NCBI GenBank assembly: GCA_948470475.1
Contig: OX419336.1
Coordinates: 29,091,505-29,155,504 of the forward strand
From: Galaxea fascicularis
Lineage: Eukaryota; Cnidaria; Anthozoa; Scleractinia; Euphylliidae
Direction: 5' to 3'
Length of the DNA: 64,000 bases
Shown here in pieces: positions 1 to 15,100 of this stretch. Under the pieces are notes generated by a model. The model was not told the DNA's origin. It did not search any database and worked only from the letters and a program-made list of their open reading frames with translations. The stretch's first letter is position 1; every line of letters starts with the position of its first letter. The position numbers and the translations under genes were made by a program.

Positions 1-3000
1 AGTTAACTAATAACTTGAATTTCTGCCATAAAATGCTTCTGTTCCTTCCCACACTAAATTATATGTCCATTCATATTTCCTGAATTAACAGTGTTATTCC
101 TGTAATTCACCAAGTAGACATAAATACATGTTAACATTCACCTAAAACAACGGCTTTGTTGAAAGGCTTTGTTTTTGGTCATGGATCAGAAAGGAGTGTC
201 ATACTTGAGGGCACCACACTGTAGGAGCAGAACACATTGGAGTGGATGCCAAAGTTCACAAGACTTCCACTCTGAGGAAACTTTCTTTTGAAGGGTTATA
301 GAATGGTTTCTTTGATGGGTGTAAATAGGTTGGTGTAGGATAATGGCAATGTTCTGGTAATCCATTCTTGTGGAGGAAGATATATCTTGTGAACATGTAC
401 TGCAGTTTTCATTTCCCTGGTTTAATTGGCTGAAAAACAAACATTTGTACATGTAGTTCTGCTGCTTATTTTAGGTTTCAAAGGCTCCAAATAACTGACT
501 CTATTCTTGTAGATTATTTGTTCTCTTGTATCTCTACTATAATCAGCTGTGATTATGCCAACACTTTTTGCTTTTCAATGCTTTTTCTCTACATTATGGC
601 CAGACAAAGAGACAAAACATTGTTTAATATCCATAATCCAAAAAGAAAACTAGGATTTGCTCTCAACCTGATTGTTCAGTTCTCCCCAGTGTCAACTAAA
701 GACAAGTGTTGAATGTAGTCAAAAGACAAAGGCCTTGCTTGTGGCCGTTGAATTATTTAAGACAAGTTGGTAACAAAGACCATGTGTTATTTCCTGTGGT
801 TAGCCCTTAATTTTGGTTCTGTTTAAATGCAAGATTGGGGTTGGTTTCCAGAGTTACATTTGATGCAGGTAATAGATATGTAATACTGATTGCCATTTTA
901 AATTTTGTCTCGGTTTGCTACATGAAAATATTTTCCTTCATCAAAAAAGTTGGCAGTGGCATTATTTGCATAATATTTCATGGGTTGTGAACGTTTAGAA
1001 TTTTCATGCAAATTTACACAAACTGTGACAAGGTTGTTTTTGGTTTAAGTGCTGGCAAGTTAATTGTCAAGGTAGATCTTGAAACTGCATGCAGCTTGGA
1101 TCTGATTTTGCCCTTGAAACTGACTTGGAGGTTATTCACGTTCAAGTGGCTTATGGCATGTAGTTTAATCTGTGAACCTTGAAATCCAAGCAAGCTCAGG
1201 TAACTCTAGTGTGAAATGGCAATTGACATGCAGAATAGCTCTCAGATAATTCCTGTTTGCATTTGTACTTTGTGATTAAAAAGGTGGGATTCTTTTTGTT
1301 CTGCCTTTCAGAGCTGCAATTTGGATAGTTTCTTATGTAGCTACATTTGTTAAGTTGTAGTTGAATACTTTATTTTGCTCACGGAATTGGATACTTTTGG
1401 ATTGGTGTTTAATTGCACTGCACAATAAATTTCTTTTGTGATGATGCCAGTTTAAACTGGGTAATTATGTTGCCACTAGAGTTGAATTGTTGTTTATAGG
1501 TATTCACAGAATTGCTTATCAGGCATTAGACTTAAATGTTTATAGTTTACGTATTCCACCTTCCTCTAATTTAGGATATGTTGTTATGCATGATACTCTG
1601 TTAACATCCTTGTTTACTCAAGAAAAACGTTTTTGTGTGGCTTTATTGACCATGCATTCTCTAAACATTTATTGTCTTAATTTGTACCAAGGTTGTTTAG
1701 GTGAACTGCTGGAATCTTGATTAGCAATTGAACTTTTTGAAGCACAAGTGCAAAAGTTAAAAGTGGCAACAAAGCTTCGTGTTGAAACCGTTAAGGGAAA
1801 TGGCAAATTAAAGCACCAGCTGCATTTATTTCTTTCATTTGAATGAATGGTTACACTTGAAGACCCTAGTAGCATTCTCAAGTACATCAGTAACGGCAGC
1901 TTGCCATTGATCCATCACATGTGAAATCAATCTTAGAGTGGGAATCGTTTGCAAGCTGTAATAAAACATCGTCAAGTGGGATTGCATGATAGGTTTTATT
2001 TGAATATTTCACCTGCAGACACTGTGGTACACAATAAACATCACCATAGGAAATCTGTCTCAGTGGCTTTCATTTAAATGGTTGTAGTTCCGGTTTTCAT
2101 CTGCAGATGCCACCTTGTTTGGCAAACTGAAGAACCTCACAGAAATAGACAATGTACTGCTCATAAAATTCTGGTAGAGTTATCAGAGTTCACCATTTCG
2201 TAGACTGTTAAAGGGACACTGTCGTGGGAGTTTTGCTGTTTTCTGGCAAAACTACATGGAAATGCTACTTAATGACCTTTACTCATCCCAAAATATTCCT
2301 TGAAATGTAGGAGAAAGATGTCAATTGATTGTTACAGGAAAAGTCATCCACAGTACGTTTTGGCCATGGCTTAAGATGAAATGCAAGAATTTGAATCCAG
2401 TTCCATCCTTGCCATTCGTAACAGAAGAAGACAGTATTAATTTTAGTTCCACCGCACTAACACACTCCTGAATAAATAAACAACTTCATTATTCATTTTT
2501 TGGGGTTTTCGTGATTTAAAGACATTTTTTGGCATCTAACAGCTGACCCAAATAGTATGACAGTGCTCCTTTAGTTAGAGCCAATCCTTTGATTTCATGT
2601 AAAGGTCTTTGTTTAAGCTCAAGTTTTAGATTTTTCAGACATCTTTGGCTGAGAATTTTCACAGTGTTTGGCCTCAGCAGTAGTCCACTAGCCTGGGACT
2701 TGTAGAAATTTGGTTTGGGTCTGTAAAATTTGAGAACCACTAGCCACTGCTGGGTTAATTGTAATAGAAGACTTTTTGGAGATAGTATTGTTGAAGACAA
2801 AGTCAACCAGTTTTGAGTTGTAGTTATTCCCAGAAAAGAAAAACAAGCTGATACAAGCTCAGTAATCACAATGATGGTCTTAAAAGGCGTTGGTTACCAA
2901 ATGACACCATAGTTAAGGTTCAGCTCTGTTTCAGTTAAAACTACATAACTGTCTTATGACGTAAATGAAGGCAACTGGAGATAGGTTCATTTAGAATTTT

Positions 3001-3138
3001 GGTTTGTCTGTCATTTAGTTTTTTGTATGAAACTGCAGTGGTAGTGCACTTAACTATTTCAAAGCTTAACTTGTTATGTACTTTAATCAAAGTAGAGTGT
3101 AATAATGCAAATTCATATCATCAATGTATTTTTTATAG
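1..3138. other. Upstream/first-intron sequence of the ZMIZ gene, no coding exon seen
   Basis: This AT-rich stretch has no open frame resembling a known protein. The only longer frame, a 117-codon one on the minus strand at 2516-2869, looks like nothing I recognise. Position 3139 follows a splice acceptor (tttttatag), so the sequence just before it is an intron. The 5' UTR exon(s) and promoter of the ZMIZ gene therefore lie somewhere in this stretch or left of the window. Vertebrate ZMIZ1 also has long non-coding 5' exons (established knowledge). I could not place a promoter. Confidence 0.6.
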
Positions 3139-3146
3139 GCGCTGGA

Positions 3147-6100
3147 ATGAGCCTAAGCATGGAGCGGCATATTCAACAAACCAATGAAAGACTGCAGTGC
3201 ATAAAACAACACCTCTCCTCTCCGCAAGGGTTTCAGACATCTGCGAGAGAACTACTGGAATGGTGTGGTGATGTGCGAGCTTTTCAGCGAGCATTTGAAA
3301 GTAACTTGATGGGATGTCTCACGGTAAGAAATTACATACACAAAAAGATTTTGAAATAATATATAGATTACTGTACTTCACTGAAGAAAAAGAGCAAGTG
3401 AAGTGGCTTGTAACTTTGAACAGAAAGCGACCTTATCTTTAGAACCCATACAAGTTATATTGACATTTCTCCTCTGTTCAAAGGGGTGAATGCTTCAATA
3501 TGTGTCCAATAGTTTTATTTTCTTTTAGGTTGTGAGTCAAGTTGCAGCAAATCCTGGTTATGACTTGGATTTAGGTACAGTAAAACTTTATCAATTCTTG
3601 TGTCAAGTAACTGGAAAATAATACTATTAACACTGCGGTTACCATGTAGAGTGGCTGTCATTTTTGTTTCCTTTGTATATAGAAACTTGACAAAAAGGTA
3701 AAAACTTCCTGGCTTTATTTTTAGGTTACAGACTTCTAGCAGTATGTGCTGCACATAGGGACAAATTTACTTCAAAGTCAGCAAGTGAGTAGGAATTTAT
3801 TTGTTAATTTTTTTTTAAGTTGTCTTCAAAGGAAATTATTACTTTTCTCTTGATGACAGACACTACCATTAGTGGTCAGTGGTCTTCCCAATTTTGGTGA
3901 TCTGTGGGGTGGCCACCTGGCCTTCCTGGCTTTTCAGGGGATCTTAAACATGCAGATCTGTGGGTGGTCATCTGGCTTTTCATGAGATCCTAGTGACATG
4001 CAGATCTGTGGGGTGGTCACCTGGCCTTTCAGGAGATCCTAGTGACATGCAGATCTGTGGGGTGGCCACCTGGCTTTTCAGGGGTTTTTAGTGACATGCA
4101 GCTTGCTCTGTATTGGCTAGATACTATTGAGCAATAAGTTCCTTTTAGAAGTTCAGCCCATGATTCTTTGAAAGAACCGCCTGTTGTCTAAATGTAAAGT
4201 ATAAAAGTATATCTCCTTTAGTAAAGAGACTGATGTACATGTAGAGTGTTACAGGTAGCTGCCGCTGACTATCATGTATGATTTTGGCCTGAGAAAATGT
4301 CTTCTTGAAATATTTTATTAGTCAGACCTTGTTAATGTTACTGCTAATATTAATTAAGTTGCATTTGGTGGTCAGATTAAACATTTCCCTCTTGAGACGG
4401 CACAAGTCCAAGTTTATCTGGCAAAAATATGTACATTTGATTTGTATAGTAACACACTTTCAAAAGCAAATGGGAAGTGCCTTTATTAATTAATAATAAC
4501 TGGGAATTTGTGGGTATTTTTCATGCTCAGAAGTTTTTTCCCTTTTGCAAAGTTCATATTTTTATTACATTATATAAACGTAGTTCCGTTGAGGTGGTGT
4601 TTGAAATGTACAAGTAATACAAGAGGAGTTTCATTCACTCACATGTTGAACAAAATTTGACTTCGAGTTTAATTAGACACCTGGGAAATCTTTGACATAT
4701 ACAACAGAAAAAAAGCACAGGGCATGTTTGGGCTAGATGTAAATTTACATGAGTCTAAATTGTAATTTGTTATGCATCATACTTACCTTTTGAAAGTGTT
4801 CTGAACGTATATGGTAGTTTAATTTCCTACTGTTTGTATTGATTTTTCTTCAGCGTTATCTTTTTATTTAGCATTCTAGTATTACTTATTTCTTAAATAT
4901 GATATAGTGTAATTAGGCCCTAAATTTTGTACCTAACACTCCACTTCTACAAAGTGGAGATTACATGTAGCTTTCTGTGTGGAGATAAGGTAACGCAGTG
5001 ATGCGCAACCCCTCCAGGCTCTACTAACCTGGGGCAAAGAAATTAATGCAATGATCCAGTGAGGCCAATGAATCTTTGTCACTGCTTTCATTAACTTTTA
5101 AAAGAACAAAATTGTGCTTGCTAAAAAGTTTCAAATGACAAATTTGTTTGATTGGAATGGGAGACAAAATAAGATGCAAGCTGAATGAAGTCACTGAAGC
5201 CCTCTACAGTTTTCATCTACTTGACTGGTCAAAGTTCAGAATCCCCCATGTAAATGTCCAGTGCTAACGAGCTTTGTGGAAGCATGCTTCATAAAGAAAA
5301 CAGTCAGATACACTCTCAAAATTGCTAAATCTGTCAGTCATTTTCAAACTATAGTGTATGAGTAGTGATGCAGCTATTTTCCCAGACTTAAGCTGTTGTG
5401 TGCAGCAGCTACTGTAATAGCCACCAAGACTGCATGACAACTTCAATGCCAAGATCAAAGTTGTTTTTCTCGGTGCCAGGTGTTTTGTTTTCTTAACATT
5501 GCATAATTTCGCAGGCTAAAGCCCGTGGGAAGGCTACTTTTCATGTAGAGTGCCTAATGTGTTGAGTGCATCAGTGCAAAGTATCCTTAAAATTCTGTCA
5601 TGCAAGGGTTTCAATCATCAAAGTGAAAACTTCCCCTGATATTGATCACTGAACAACCTTGAAAATGGCAACAACTTTCAGTGTATACAGGATGTTTTTT
5701 TTGTTTTTTGTTTGAGTTTAATTTGATCAAAGCACATTTGCTCACACAAAAAACCCATTCATATGAACACTTAATTAGCCAGAAAAAGGCATTATTTATA
5801 TTTTGTTCTGTGCAAACACTTACCCTATATTGAAGTGATATTGGTTGTGTGATGTTCACAGATATGCTAGGTGTCTGGTGTGAAGATCTTGGTAGACTTC
5901 TCCTTCTACGGCACCAAAAGCAACGCAATGATACGCAGAAGACAGGGGGATACCCTGGTGGACCAGCTAACAAGCTAACTCAGATGAACCAGTTGAATCC
6001 GATGAATCAATTAAATCAGCTTTCCAGCAAGTATGTTCATGCTTTTATGATTTCATGATGTCCATTTAGCCGTATTAGATTGAGCTTGCATGAATTCTTA

Positions 6101-9100
6101 ACTGCACCATTTTTTGTCGTGACACTGTTAGCCTGTGTCTCCAGTTTCTTGTTATCAGTAAACTGATTTTGTGACTCATTGAAGAGTTTTTGGTTGAACT
6201 GTGTTTGTTTGTTCCCCATCATGGGGGTGATCTAATCAGCATCGACCACATTGTTAAGCTTACCTTAGCTCATTATGCAATAAAGAGTGGTCAGAGTTGT
6301 CCTTGTATTTTCAATGAAATGCAATGCAGTATTTCAAAACTGCCATCTTGGGAAATAAAAGGTTAGATTGCATTGAGGTGTCATGTGTAAGAGAGGTTTT
6401 GGAGAAATTAATTTTCAGAAATTTAATGCAAACACATAATGCATGCACGAAAGCACTGCCTCTGAGCAATATCTATTTTCTGGTTTGTGGAAAATCATAC
6501 CAGTGATAATGTTTGTCATTTAGCTGAAAGTTCAATCTAATTAGTTGGATTGAGTGGGTGTTAAGTTGGTTTTTGCAGAGAAGCTGAATGTGATCTTATA
6601 GGCAGCTATGTCGTCAGCATGCTCATATGGCACACTTCAATACTGGAAGAATTACTTTCAGAAGATAGAATACAACCATATAAAGTGGTCCTTGGAGTCT
6701 GACATCACCAAACTGTTTAACTTGAGTGCAAAACTGCATATGTTACCTGTAAAGCTGAAGCTATTTAGGTATATTTTGTGACGTCAGTGACATAAATCTG
6801 TGAGCAAAATATCTTTTCATTTATTCAGTTCTTGAATTCAGAGATAACTTATTTCTCCATTTGTGCCAGTCATCCCGGCTACTTTACATCACAAAAACCA
6901 ATATTTTTGGCATTTTCTTTTTCATTTTTAGAAATGATTAAGGCTGACATCTAGAAAGTTCTGTTTTGAATCAAAGTGATATTGGTGAAAAAATCTGCTT
7001 TGATTCAGTACAGTGCCGCAATATTATTCCTGAACTGATATTAAAATCCTTTTGGCAATAACTTACTTCTTAAACATGACTGCTTGACTTCAACTATAAG
7101 ATCAGGAAAGATCAGTGCATTTTAATTTCCTCTTCCATCATGCTTTTGCAGTGCAGGTTGTGACATAGCTCATCTAGTAATCTTATATTTTTGCATAAGC
7201 TATTCTGTAAGTATACTAGAGGTTGTTCGGGTAGGCAATCAACCAAATCTATTTTAGAACTGTCATCTGTTTCCTTGTGACATTTATGCAACTAGTATGT
7301 CCAGCGTTCACCTATTTTTACTTACAGACTTTGTATTTCTACTTAAATGTTTTCGAAGCTTTTGGAGGTAGATTCTATCTACCTGTGCAGTGCTGGCACT
7401 CGTCATGTTTCCTGCGGGCTGTTTGCAAGCTGTTCAAATGTGTGTTTAAGACTGCCTTTTTACAATGTTGTCAGATTGTTTTGGGAAGTGAGACTAAATA
7501 TGCCTTTTTGTGCTGCCATTGAAGAGACAAACAGCAGTTGGATGTTTTGACCACTGAGTAGTTGTGAATTTGGAGATTCTTTAGATTAGGTTAGGTTAGG
7601 TTTTTGACTAACATTAGCTTTATATCCAGCAAGCATCAGAGCGATAATTGTCAATTTTAATTTCTAGTAAACAACTGACAGGAAGTGAAGCATACATTAC
7701 AGTGTGTACAGCTGTACATGTTTCATTCAATTCTCTTGTAGAAGGTTCTGTGAAAATTTTAGTGTCTACAACTCTGAATGTGTTTTTTAGCCACACATGA
7801 AAATTAATGCCAAGTCAGTGCCCTTATTCGCCAAGAAATTGCTGTTGCTTGGTGGTTAATTTGTAAGGTGTAGGCCATAAGCTTCTTCAAGTCTTGGGTT
7901 TTATTTCTGTTGCATGCTTGATTTGTTTTATGTTGTGGGCTTAAGATAAAGAGTTAACACTTAATGATTGGTCCCGATGGGAACAGTGAAATTTTTTGTC
8001 TCTGGAAACATTGAGATTCAATTTTAGTTGATTTGTTTTATAGTAAAGCAATGGATCAAACCAGTGGAAAACAACAACAAAATCAAATTTTGAAAAACAT
8101 GCTGAGATTCCAGCAACAACATCAGGCCACCTTCAACTGCACACTCTGATCACGTGCAGCAGCAGTCAACATTTTGCGGGTAACAGTGAACTGTTTCCCG
8201 TTTAACTTCGTAGTTTTCACAGTGTTGCCTGCTCATGGCATTTGGTGTTAAACAGTTTCATTGTTAGATGTCATGTGACTATGAACTAGCCAATGAATGG
8301 GCATGATGTAGTGGGAAAAACGCCAGCTATATAACAATTGCTTATATTACATCAGTTATGTGATACCTCAGGGGTCTGTTGTGTTTGGTTTTATGGAGCT
8401 GATAGGTGTTAAACTATCAATTTCACAGTGATGCGTCAACTGTCATGTGGCCGCAGACCACCCAAGGTCATGGTCAACAGCAGCCTTCCCTGTCTGTTGT
8501 GACAACAGTGTGGGGTGTCACGTCATCCATGACAAATGGAACAGCAAACATGACACATGATCCTTCCAATCCTGGAATTCCGACCACAAATACTGTGAAC
8601 TCTGTGGGACATCCATACCTCTCAACTTCAGCAAATCCAAAACCGTACGCTCAGCAAGGTAAACTTTCAGTGTTTTTTTTTTTTCTCACACCTCAAGTGC
8701 TTGTCTTTGCATCTACTTCAGCAACCTGGTTAACCTCTGGTATTTGTGGTTCTGTCCCTCAAAGAATGTCAAGCCATTATTAATTTTGTTCTTAAGAAAT
8801 GGATCATTATTGTCTTTTGGTCAAATGCAAAGTTGATCACCTTCAACTTGAAGGTACAGTGTGTTCGATTCCCAAGTAGGACCAGTTAAAGGGAAAATAA
8901 CCCAAAAGAATACTGAAGAAGCGAACATCACTACAGATGAAAGCAACTCTATAGGTTTAATTTTGATGAGCATGTGTTAGAGGTTACTGTTGACATTTAA
9001 ATGCTACAAGGAAGGATGTGTTGATGTGTAAAATATTGGAAAAAATGCATTAAATTTTCCTGTACCACTGGTTTCTTCTTTTCCTTTCTTTAAAATGTCA

Positions 9101-12100
9101 GCCACGTGGGCCACATTTTTGTCAGCTGTGAAAGCAAACATGACTGCCCTGAAGATCCATGACAATTTCACACGGATTTAAGTGTGTACCCCAAATTTTT
9201 TGGTCAGTACAATTCAAATGTTCAATCTATTGCTCTGGATTCATTACTTATTCCTGATGGATACTTGACGATCATGTGGCATCTTCTTTGATGGCCGCAA
9301 GCCTTTGAAGTAAGTGAGGTATTTTTCCTTTGTTTGTCACTTACTGGTTGGATTTCAATGACAGCTCACAGTGAAAGCTGGAGAATCAAAAACCACAAGT
9401 TACAAGTAAATGTCCCACCTGATCCCAGATAAGCATGAGAATTGATAACCTTAAATTTTTTTGAAAACTGAGACTTGTGAATCCAGATGATTACATTCAT
9501 CAGTAGTTTTAATACTGGAGCTATGACACAGAACAAATGGATGGCACCTAATTTTTACTTCTAGTTGTCTTTGCCACCATTATCGCAAATTTCCGAAAGT
9601 ATTTTCTCATGTTTAATGAAAACATTGATTCCTTACGCTTCTCATGTGAGAAACCAACTGCTCGCAGGGTAAAACATTGATAATCGATTGATCACTGTGG
9701 CTTCAGAAGACGAGGTGAGATGCCAACTGCATGCTACAGCATCATTGGTCAGTTCTTGTTGGTTGTTATGACAACTAAAGAAGCCATCACCCATGATGCA
9801 CTGAAGTACCCAAAATCATGTTGAATCTCAATTCTTGATTGTTTATTTTTTTGTTAATAAGCTTTATTCATATTTCCAACTACTGCTCTCATACCTTCAA
9901 AAGTAATAAATACAAGCTGTAAGCTCAAGTCACAGAAGGCTGTGTTCAAAATTGCATTTTTAATCTACTTCACCATCATGCAAACAAGAATGATGCTTTG
10001 CTTAACTCGACGGGTTTTAAAGTGCCGCACAATGGAAAATACCTGAAAATATTGAATCTCAACTTACAGTGTCCAAGCCACCATGTCTAAGGTCTCATTT
10101 TCAAGCTCTAAAGACACTTGTTTTTAATAAATTTAAACAAGAGTTGGAAGTTTTTAGCAAGGAACTTAAAATGATAAAAAATGCCTGCAGTGATTCTTTA
10201 ACGTTCCTTCACGTATCAAGAACAAAAAGACATGTTCACAAGTTTGCAGCTCAAGGCCGCTTAATTGGCCTATTGTTCTGGTCTGTTGAATTCGTTTGCC
10301 ACATCCCTGGAGGTTGCTGAAGTAAATGCGCAGAGGATTAAAGAGAGCCTTCAGGCGACAAAATTCAGCGGTGTTACCCATTTCTCAATGACACACTAAA
10401 ATTGGCGTGAAGTTGTAATGTTGAGTGCCACCTGCGCTGGTGAAGATTTATGTTTTGACTTGGTTTCTACAGGAAGCTACCCAACAAGACCTGGAAGCAG
10501 GCTTCCTCAAGAAACCCCCTCTGCTGCACAGTACCTCCAGCGGCAAAACAGCTACCCTGCAGCTGGTGGTACACCCTCTGTTCCTCAAGGAAGCAGCCAC
10601 TACTACTCACAGCAGAATTCTGTTCCACCAAATGCATCTCCTTTCCCACAAGCAACAGCCAACCCAGCTGCTGCTGCAGCTGCCGCAGCTGTTGCAGCAG
10701 CAGCTGCTACGGCAACAGCCACTGCCACTGCAACGGCTACTGCTGCCCTTCAGGATCAACAGCAAATAGGTAAGTGATAAATCTACACATGGAGTTAATT
10801 TCCTTTAGGATAGATAATTGAGAACAGTCCTGGCATTACACAAGTAATGTAGAGGTGCCCATCCTAGATAGGTACTGTCTTTGAGAGGGTTCTGTCCTAA
10901 GTGACCCATGACAGGTGTATACTATTAATTAGTTGTTTGTTTTTGTTTTTGTTTTCTTCCCACAGATTATAATGGTTTTCCTCCTGGGCAAAGCCAGTAT
11001 GCTCCAAATCAAGCCAATCACCCACAACATCCACCGCCCCCTTACCAACGCAGCAACAGTTTTCCTCAATACCAACAACCATTCTCGCAACAGCAGCAAC
11101 ATGGGATGCAGCCAGGGATCCAGAAACCCAACACAGGCATGAGTCGGGCACAGTATATGCAAAAAGTTGTGATGGAAAGACAGCAGCAGATGCAGCAACA
11201 ACAAATGCAGCAACACTATAAGCAGCAGTTCTCTGGGCCTTATGGGGTAAACACAGATTTTTCACTCTTGATGCATAAGCACATATTTATTTTTAAAGGA
11301 CCTGTAGCTATTGATGTGATAGATGAGCAGATGAAATAAAAGTATTCTTTTCTCTTTGTCTGTTTTGCCTAATGTCATGCCAGGTGCTACTTGAACCCAA
11401 CACAAGCATGCCATACAAAGTATGTACATGCCCTTAAATGAGCATTGTGGTCAAGTGGGGACATCTTACACGTACATACTAGCCTTGGATAAAACCATGC
11501 ATTGGTGTTTTCAATAATTTCTTTCAAGTTTCAGTTTGTAAATGTGGCATATTTGTTTTGCAACAACATTACATACAGAGAGTTAACATGTTTGCTTCTC
11601 TCATCAGCAGGGTGGTTATCAAATGCCATCAGGTTATCCACCACAGGGCAGTTACCAACAGCAAGGGGCACCCCCTCCTTACACACCAAGTGTTAGCCCC
11701 ATGTCACAGATCAATCAACAGATGGGGCAAATGATGCAAGGTAATGCAATTACTCAGCCAGGAGGGCAAGTGAACCAAGCGATGGGACCACAGATGGGGC
11801 AAGTGAATCCTATTGGCCCTGTGAACCAAATGTCACAGATGAACCCTATGGGTCAAATGCCACAAATTCCTCCAGCCTCGCACATGCCCCCTGTGAACCA
11901 GATGCCCCAAGGAGGAATGTACGCCTCGCCCATGTCTCAGCAAGGTGCACGTCCCATGGCAAGACGGCGCAAAAGTCAACTGCAGTACCAAAACTCGCCA
12001 ATGGCAAATGCCCTCTCTCCTCCGGTCACGCCTGCTGCAGCTGCTGCTCCTGCTATACCAAGTCCCTACATGAGTATTAGTGATGCTGCAAGCAATCCTT

Positions 12101-15100
12101 CAAATTGTTATGATATCAAACCCCAAGTCGTGCCTAATACTGCATCACCTCAAGGTTATGAGGTTATCAAGCCTCCAAGGTTAAATAGTAAGTACTAATG
12201 GCTTTTTCAAAAATATTTTTTTATTAGTATTGAGGAAATTTGCATATTACAATTAAAGGGTTAGGGCTTTTTTCCAGACACCCCTTCAATTATTATGTTT
12301 TTACCAAAAATAAAATAAAAAATGAAAAATATATATGGTTATTTGCAACACATATCACAAAGCAAAGGACAAAAAACACACGAGACTATCTATAATTTCC
12401 AGAAGAAAAAAGAGCCATAGTAATTTAAACTCATCGCCAATAATATTGATGAGCTTGGAAGCTGGTGCCATAGAGGTTGGTGGGATCCTAAGCAATTCAG
12501 GGGTAGCAAGGAGGTAACCATGGCAACCTTGTGAGCGGGAACCACCCCAGCAAGCAGCCACCAACAGGCACTGTCATACTGAAAGAAATTCAGTGGAATA
12601 CTTCCCACTGACCATACTTACCAACCTTAACCACTAACAGGTGGGAGGGAACGGGACCAGAATCCTCAAACATTTGCTCAAACAACTAAGCAAAGGCTGA
12701 ATTAATCTGCAAAGATTCGTAAGCGCTGAATGTATCGCAAATATTGGCAAACAATGATCCTCAGTGTTCACTCCAAGCCAAGCACATGTAATCCGTCCCT
12801 GCTAATTCTACGGGTGCCCACCCCGTAGATCACTTGCACAAATGAGCAAGACCACTGGCAGCATTGGCGTGAGTTTAACCTTGCCTTAATTTCATTTAGC
12901 CACATTTGATTTAGAGAAACATGTACAACTGATCAAATGTGATTACTGCTGGAAGTGACTTTCTTTGACGACAGGACGTGTGACTTAACATGTATTTTCA
13001 GTAATTAGACCATCTGCATTGAGGTTTTTCTGACAAAATTATGTTATTTTGATTTGGGTTTTGGTATGCACAATGCACCATGCGTTTAGTGATTCAGGGT
13101 TCTTCTATACATCCTTTAGGAGTCTTCCTTGGTGTACATGTACAACTATACATGTTTTTTTCAAACCAAGCCAAAGTAAAAATGCATGTGCTGCAAAGCT
13201 GACAATATTTCATTCACTATATTCTGGATGCTCCTCTGAGCAAATGTGATCAGTTTGCAATATTCTGAGTTGTCTTGCTTTACAGGGGTTTCAATAATTT
13301 TTTAAAATAATCTGAGCCAATCAAAGTAGTTGGCGACCTGATGATCGAATATTTTTAATCATTTGAGTGAAAATCTAGACAAAGTAGGCAGCAGTGAGAG
13401 GTAAAGTAGGTGTTGGTTTTCGCTGGTTGCCAGCTTTTTTGAAACCCCTGTTCTTCATGGACAAATTATTGTTATGAATGACTGTTATAATTTTTTAGAT
13501 CAAGAGCATGTCTTGGTTGATGACCAGAAGTTGGTGATAAGTATGAACCTTAAAATCCCAGTAAAATAGCTCGACATACCCATTTCTTATTTATTTATTT
13601 ATTTAATTTATTCATCAGGTGAAAATGATGTAATCAGGCTAACATTTCCAGTACGAGATGGTATTGTCCTTGCTCCATTCAGACTGGAGCACAATTTAGC
13701 AGTCAGCAACCATGTTTTCCATCTTCGAGACTCTGTACACCAAACACTCATGATGAGGTAATGAATCTTGTCATTTCATGTTGTTGTTTGTTAAAGGATG
13801 GTTGCGAAATGCACCACATTTCATAATGCATGTGCAAAGGCAGTGTTAATGCTCATTAAACCTCTCATTTTATGTTCTAGTTACGCTTTCTGCAGTGGTT
13901 GTTTAAACCCTTATTGTCTTTATTATGTTACCGGTCTGATTAGCCCAAACATAAGTTCTCTACCAAGAGGTTGGAATGATGGTGGTGAATTCTCTTTCAT
14001 CTTGTGCAATTTGCTGGTGGTCAGCTCTGTGGATCATCCATGGACATCTCTACCTTTTCAAGTCTTCAAAATAATCTGCTCACTGTAATGCATTTCCCTT
14101 TCAGACCTGACCTGGAGCTTCAGTTCAAATGTTACCATCATGAAGATAAACAGATGTATACAAACTGGCCGGCATCAGTTACTGTCAGTGTAAATGCAAA
14201 TCCCCTCATGATTGAAAGAGTGAGTCACTTCTTCCACGTTCTGCTTAACATGAATTTGGACAATTTTCCTTGTAATGTACATTTAATCCGTTGAGTTTGC
14301 TGGACACCTGATATTTATAATACTTACGATCTTTGTTGAATGGTCTCTTTCATTCAGTGGAAATCTAAATTGAATATTAAGAGACAAACATTTCTACAGT
14401 AACCAACCAGGGTTTAGTAGGGCTGTCTTCTGACAAGATGACAGAAATAACAGAACTACATGAGCTACAGAGCTATGCAAAGGAAAGTACATTTTAATCC
14501 TTAAGCTTACCTTTCCTTGTTCTGTTGTCCAGTTGCACTGTAGAGTTTACTTCAGGGCCGAGTAGCTCAAAGCCAGGTTAAATACCATGACAACCTACAA
14601 TGTATAGATTTTAATGCATCTTAACCAACGGTTAGCACTAACCCTTCTTCCAGCAACTCGGCCCAGGGGCCTGTTTCTCGAAGGTCCCGTAAATTGTTCG
14701 GGCCCGAAAAGTCATTTCTAAAACTACGATCTGCTTATTCTAAAAAGCTTATTCAGGTAATTTGTGAACTCGTCTCCTCTATTTAAACAACACGTTAACC
14801 AGCATCTCAACGTCCACCATAAAAAAGATATGAAAGGGATCTCGAGGATATTTCCCTTCTATTTTCCGACTCTATTTCAAAGCAAAAACCATAGTTGTAT
14901 CTGGCTCTGACACGTCACTTTTCAGCGAAACTCAGATGTGATGCTTTTGTATCACACATCCTGTGGTACTGTGCACTTCACTGCAGGAACTTGCTGGTTA
15001 CATCTTACATTGTATCTTGTATCTTGCACAGCAAGAAATCATATGGAGCTTTTTTCTGACTTCATGTCTTACCTTTTCCTTGCAGCAAGGAGATAACAAA

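Noticed and set aside
2516..2869. 117-codon minus-strand frame upstream of ZMIZ
   Set aside because: Low-complexity Leu/Lys composition, no domain, no conserved start.
7567..7592. TTAGG-like repeats resembling arthropod telomeres
   Set aside because: Only about four imperfect units; chance low-complexity sequence.
8043..8150. Possible extra Gln-rich ZMIZ exon (taaagcaatggatcaaacca...) after an acceptor-like ttttatag
   Set aside because: The phase fits the exon ending at 6030 and the text looks Gln-rich, but the frame reaches tga at about 8147 with no usable donor, and 6030 joins 8429 perfectly in phase without it.
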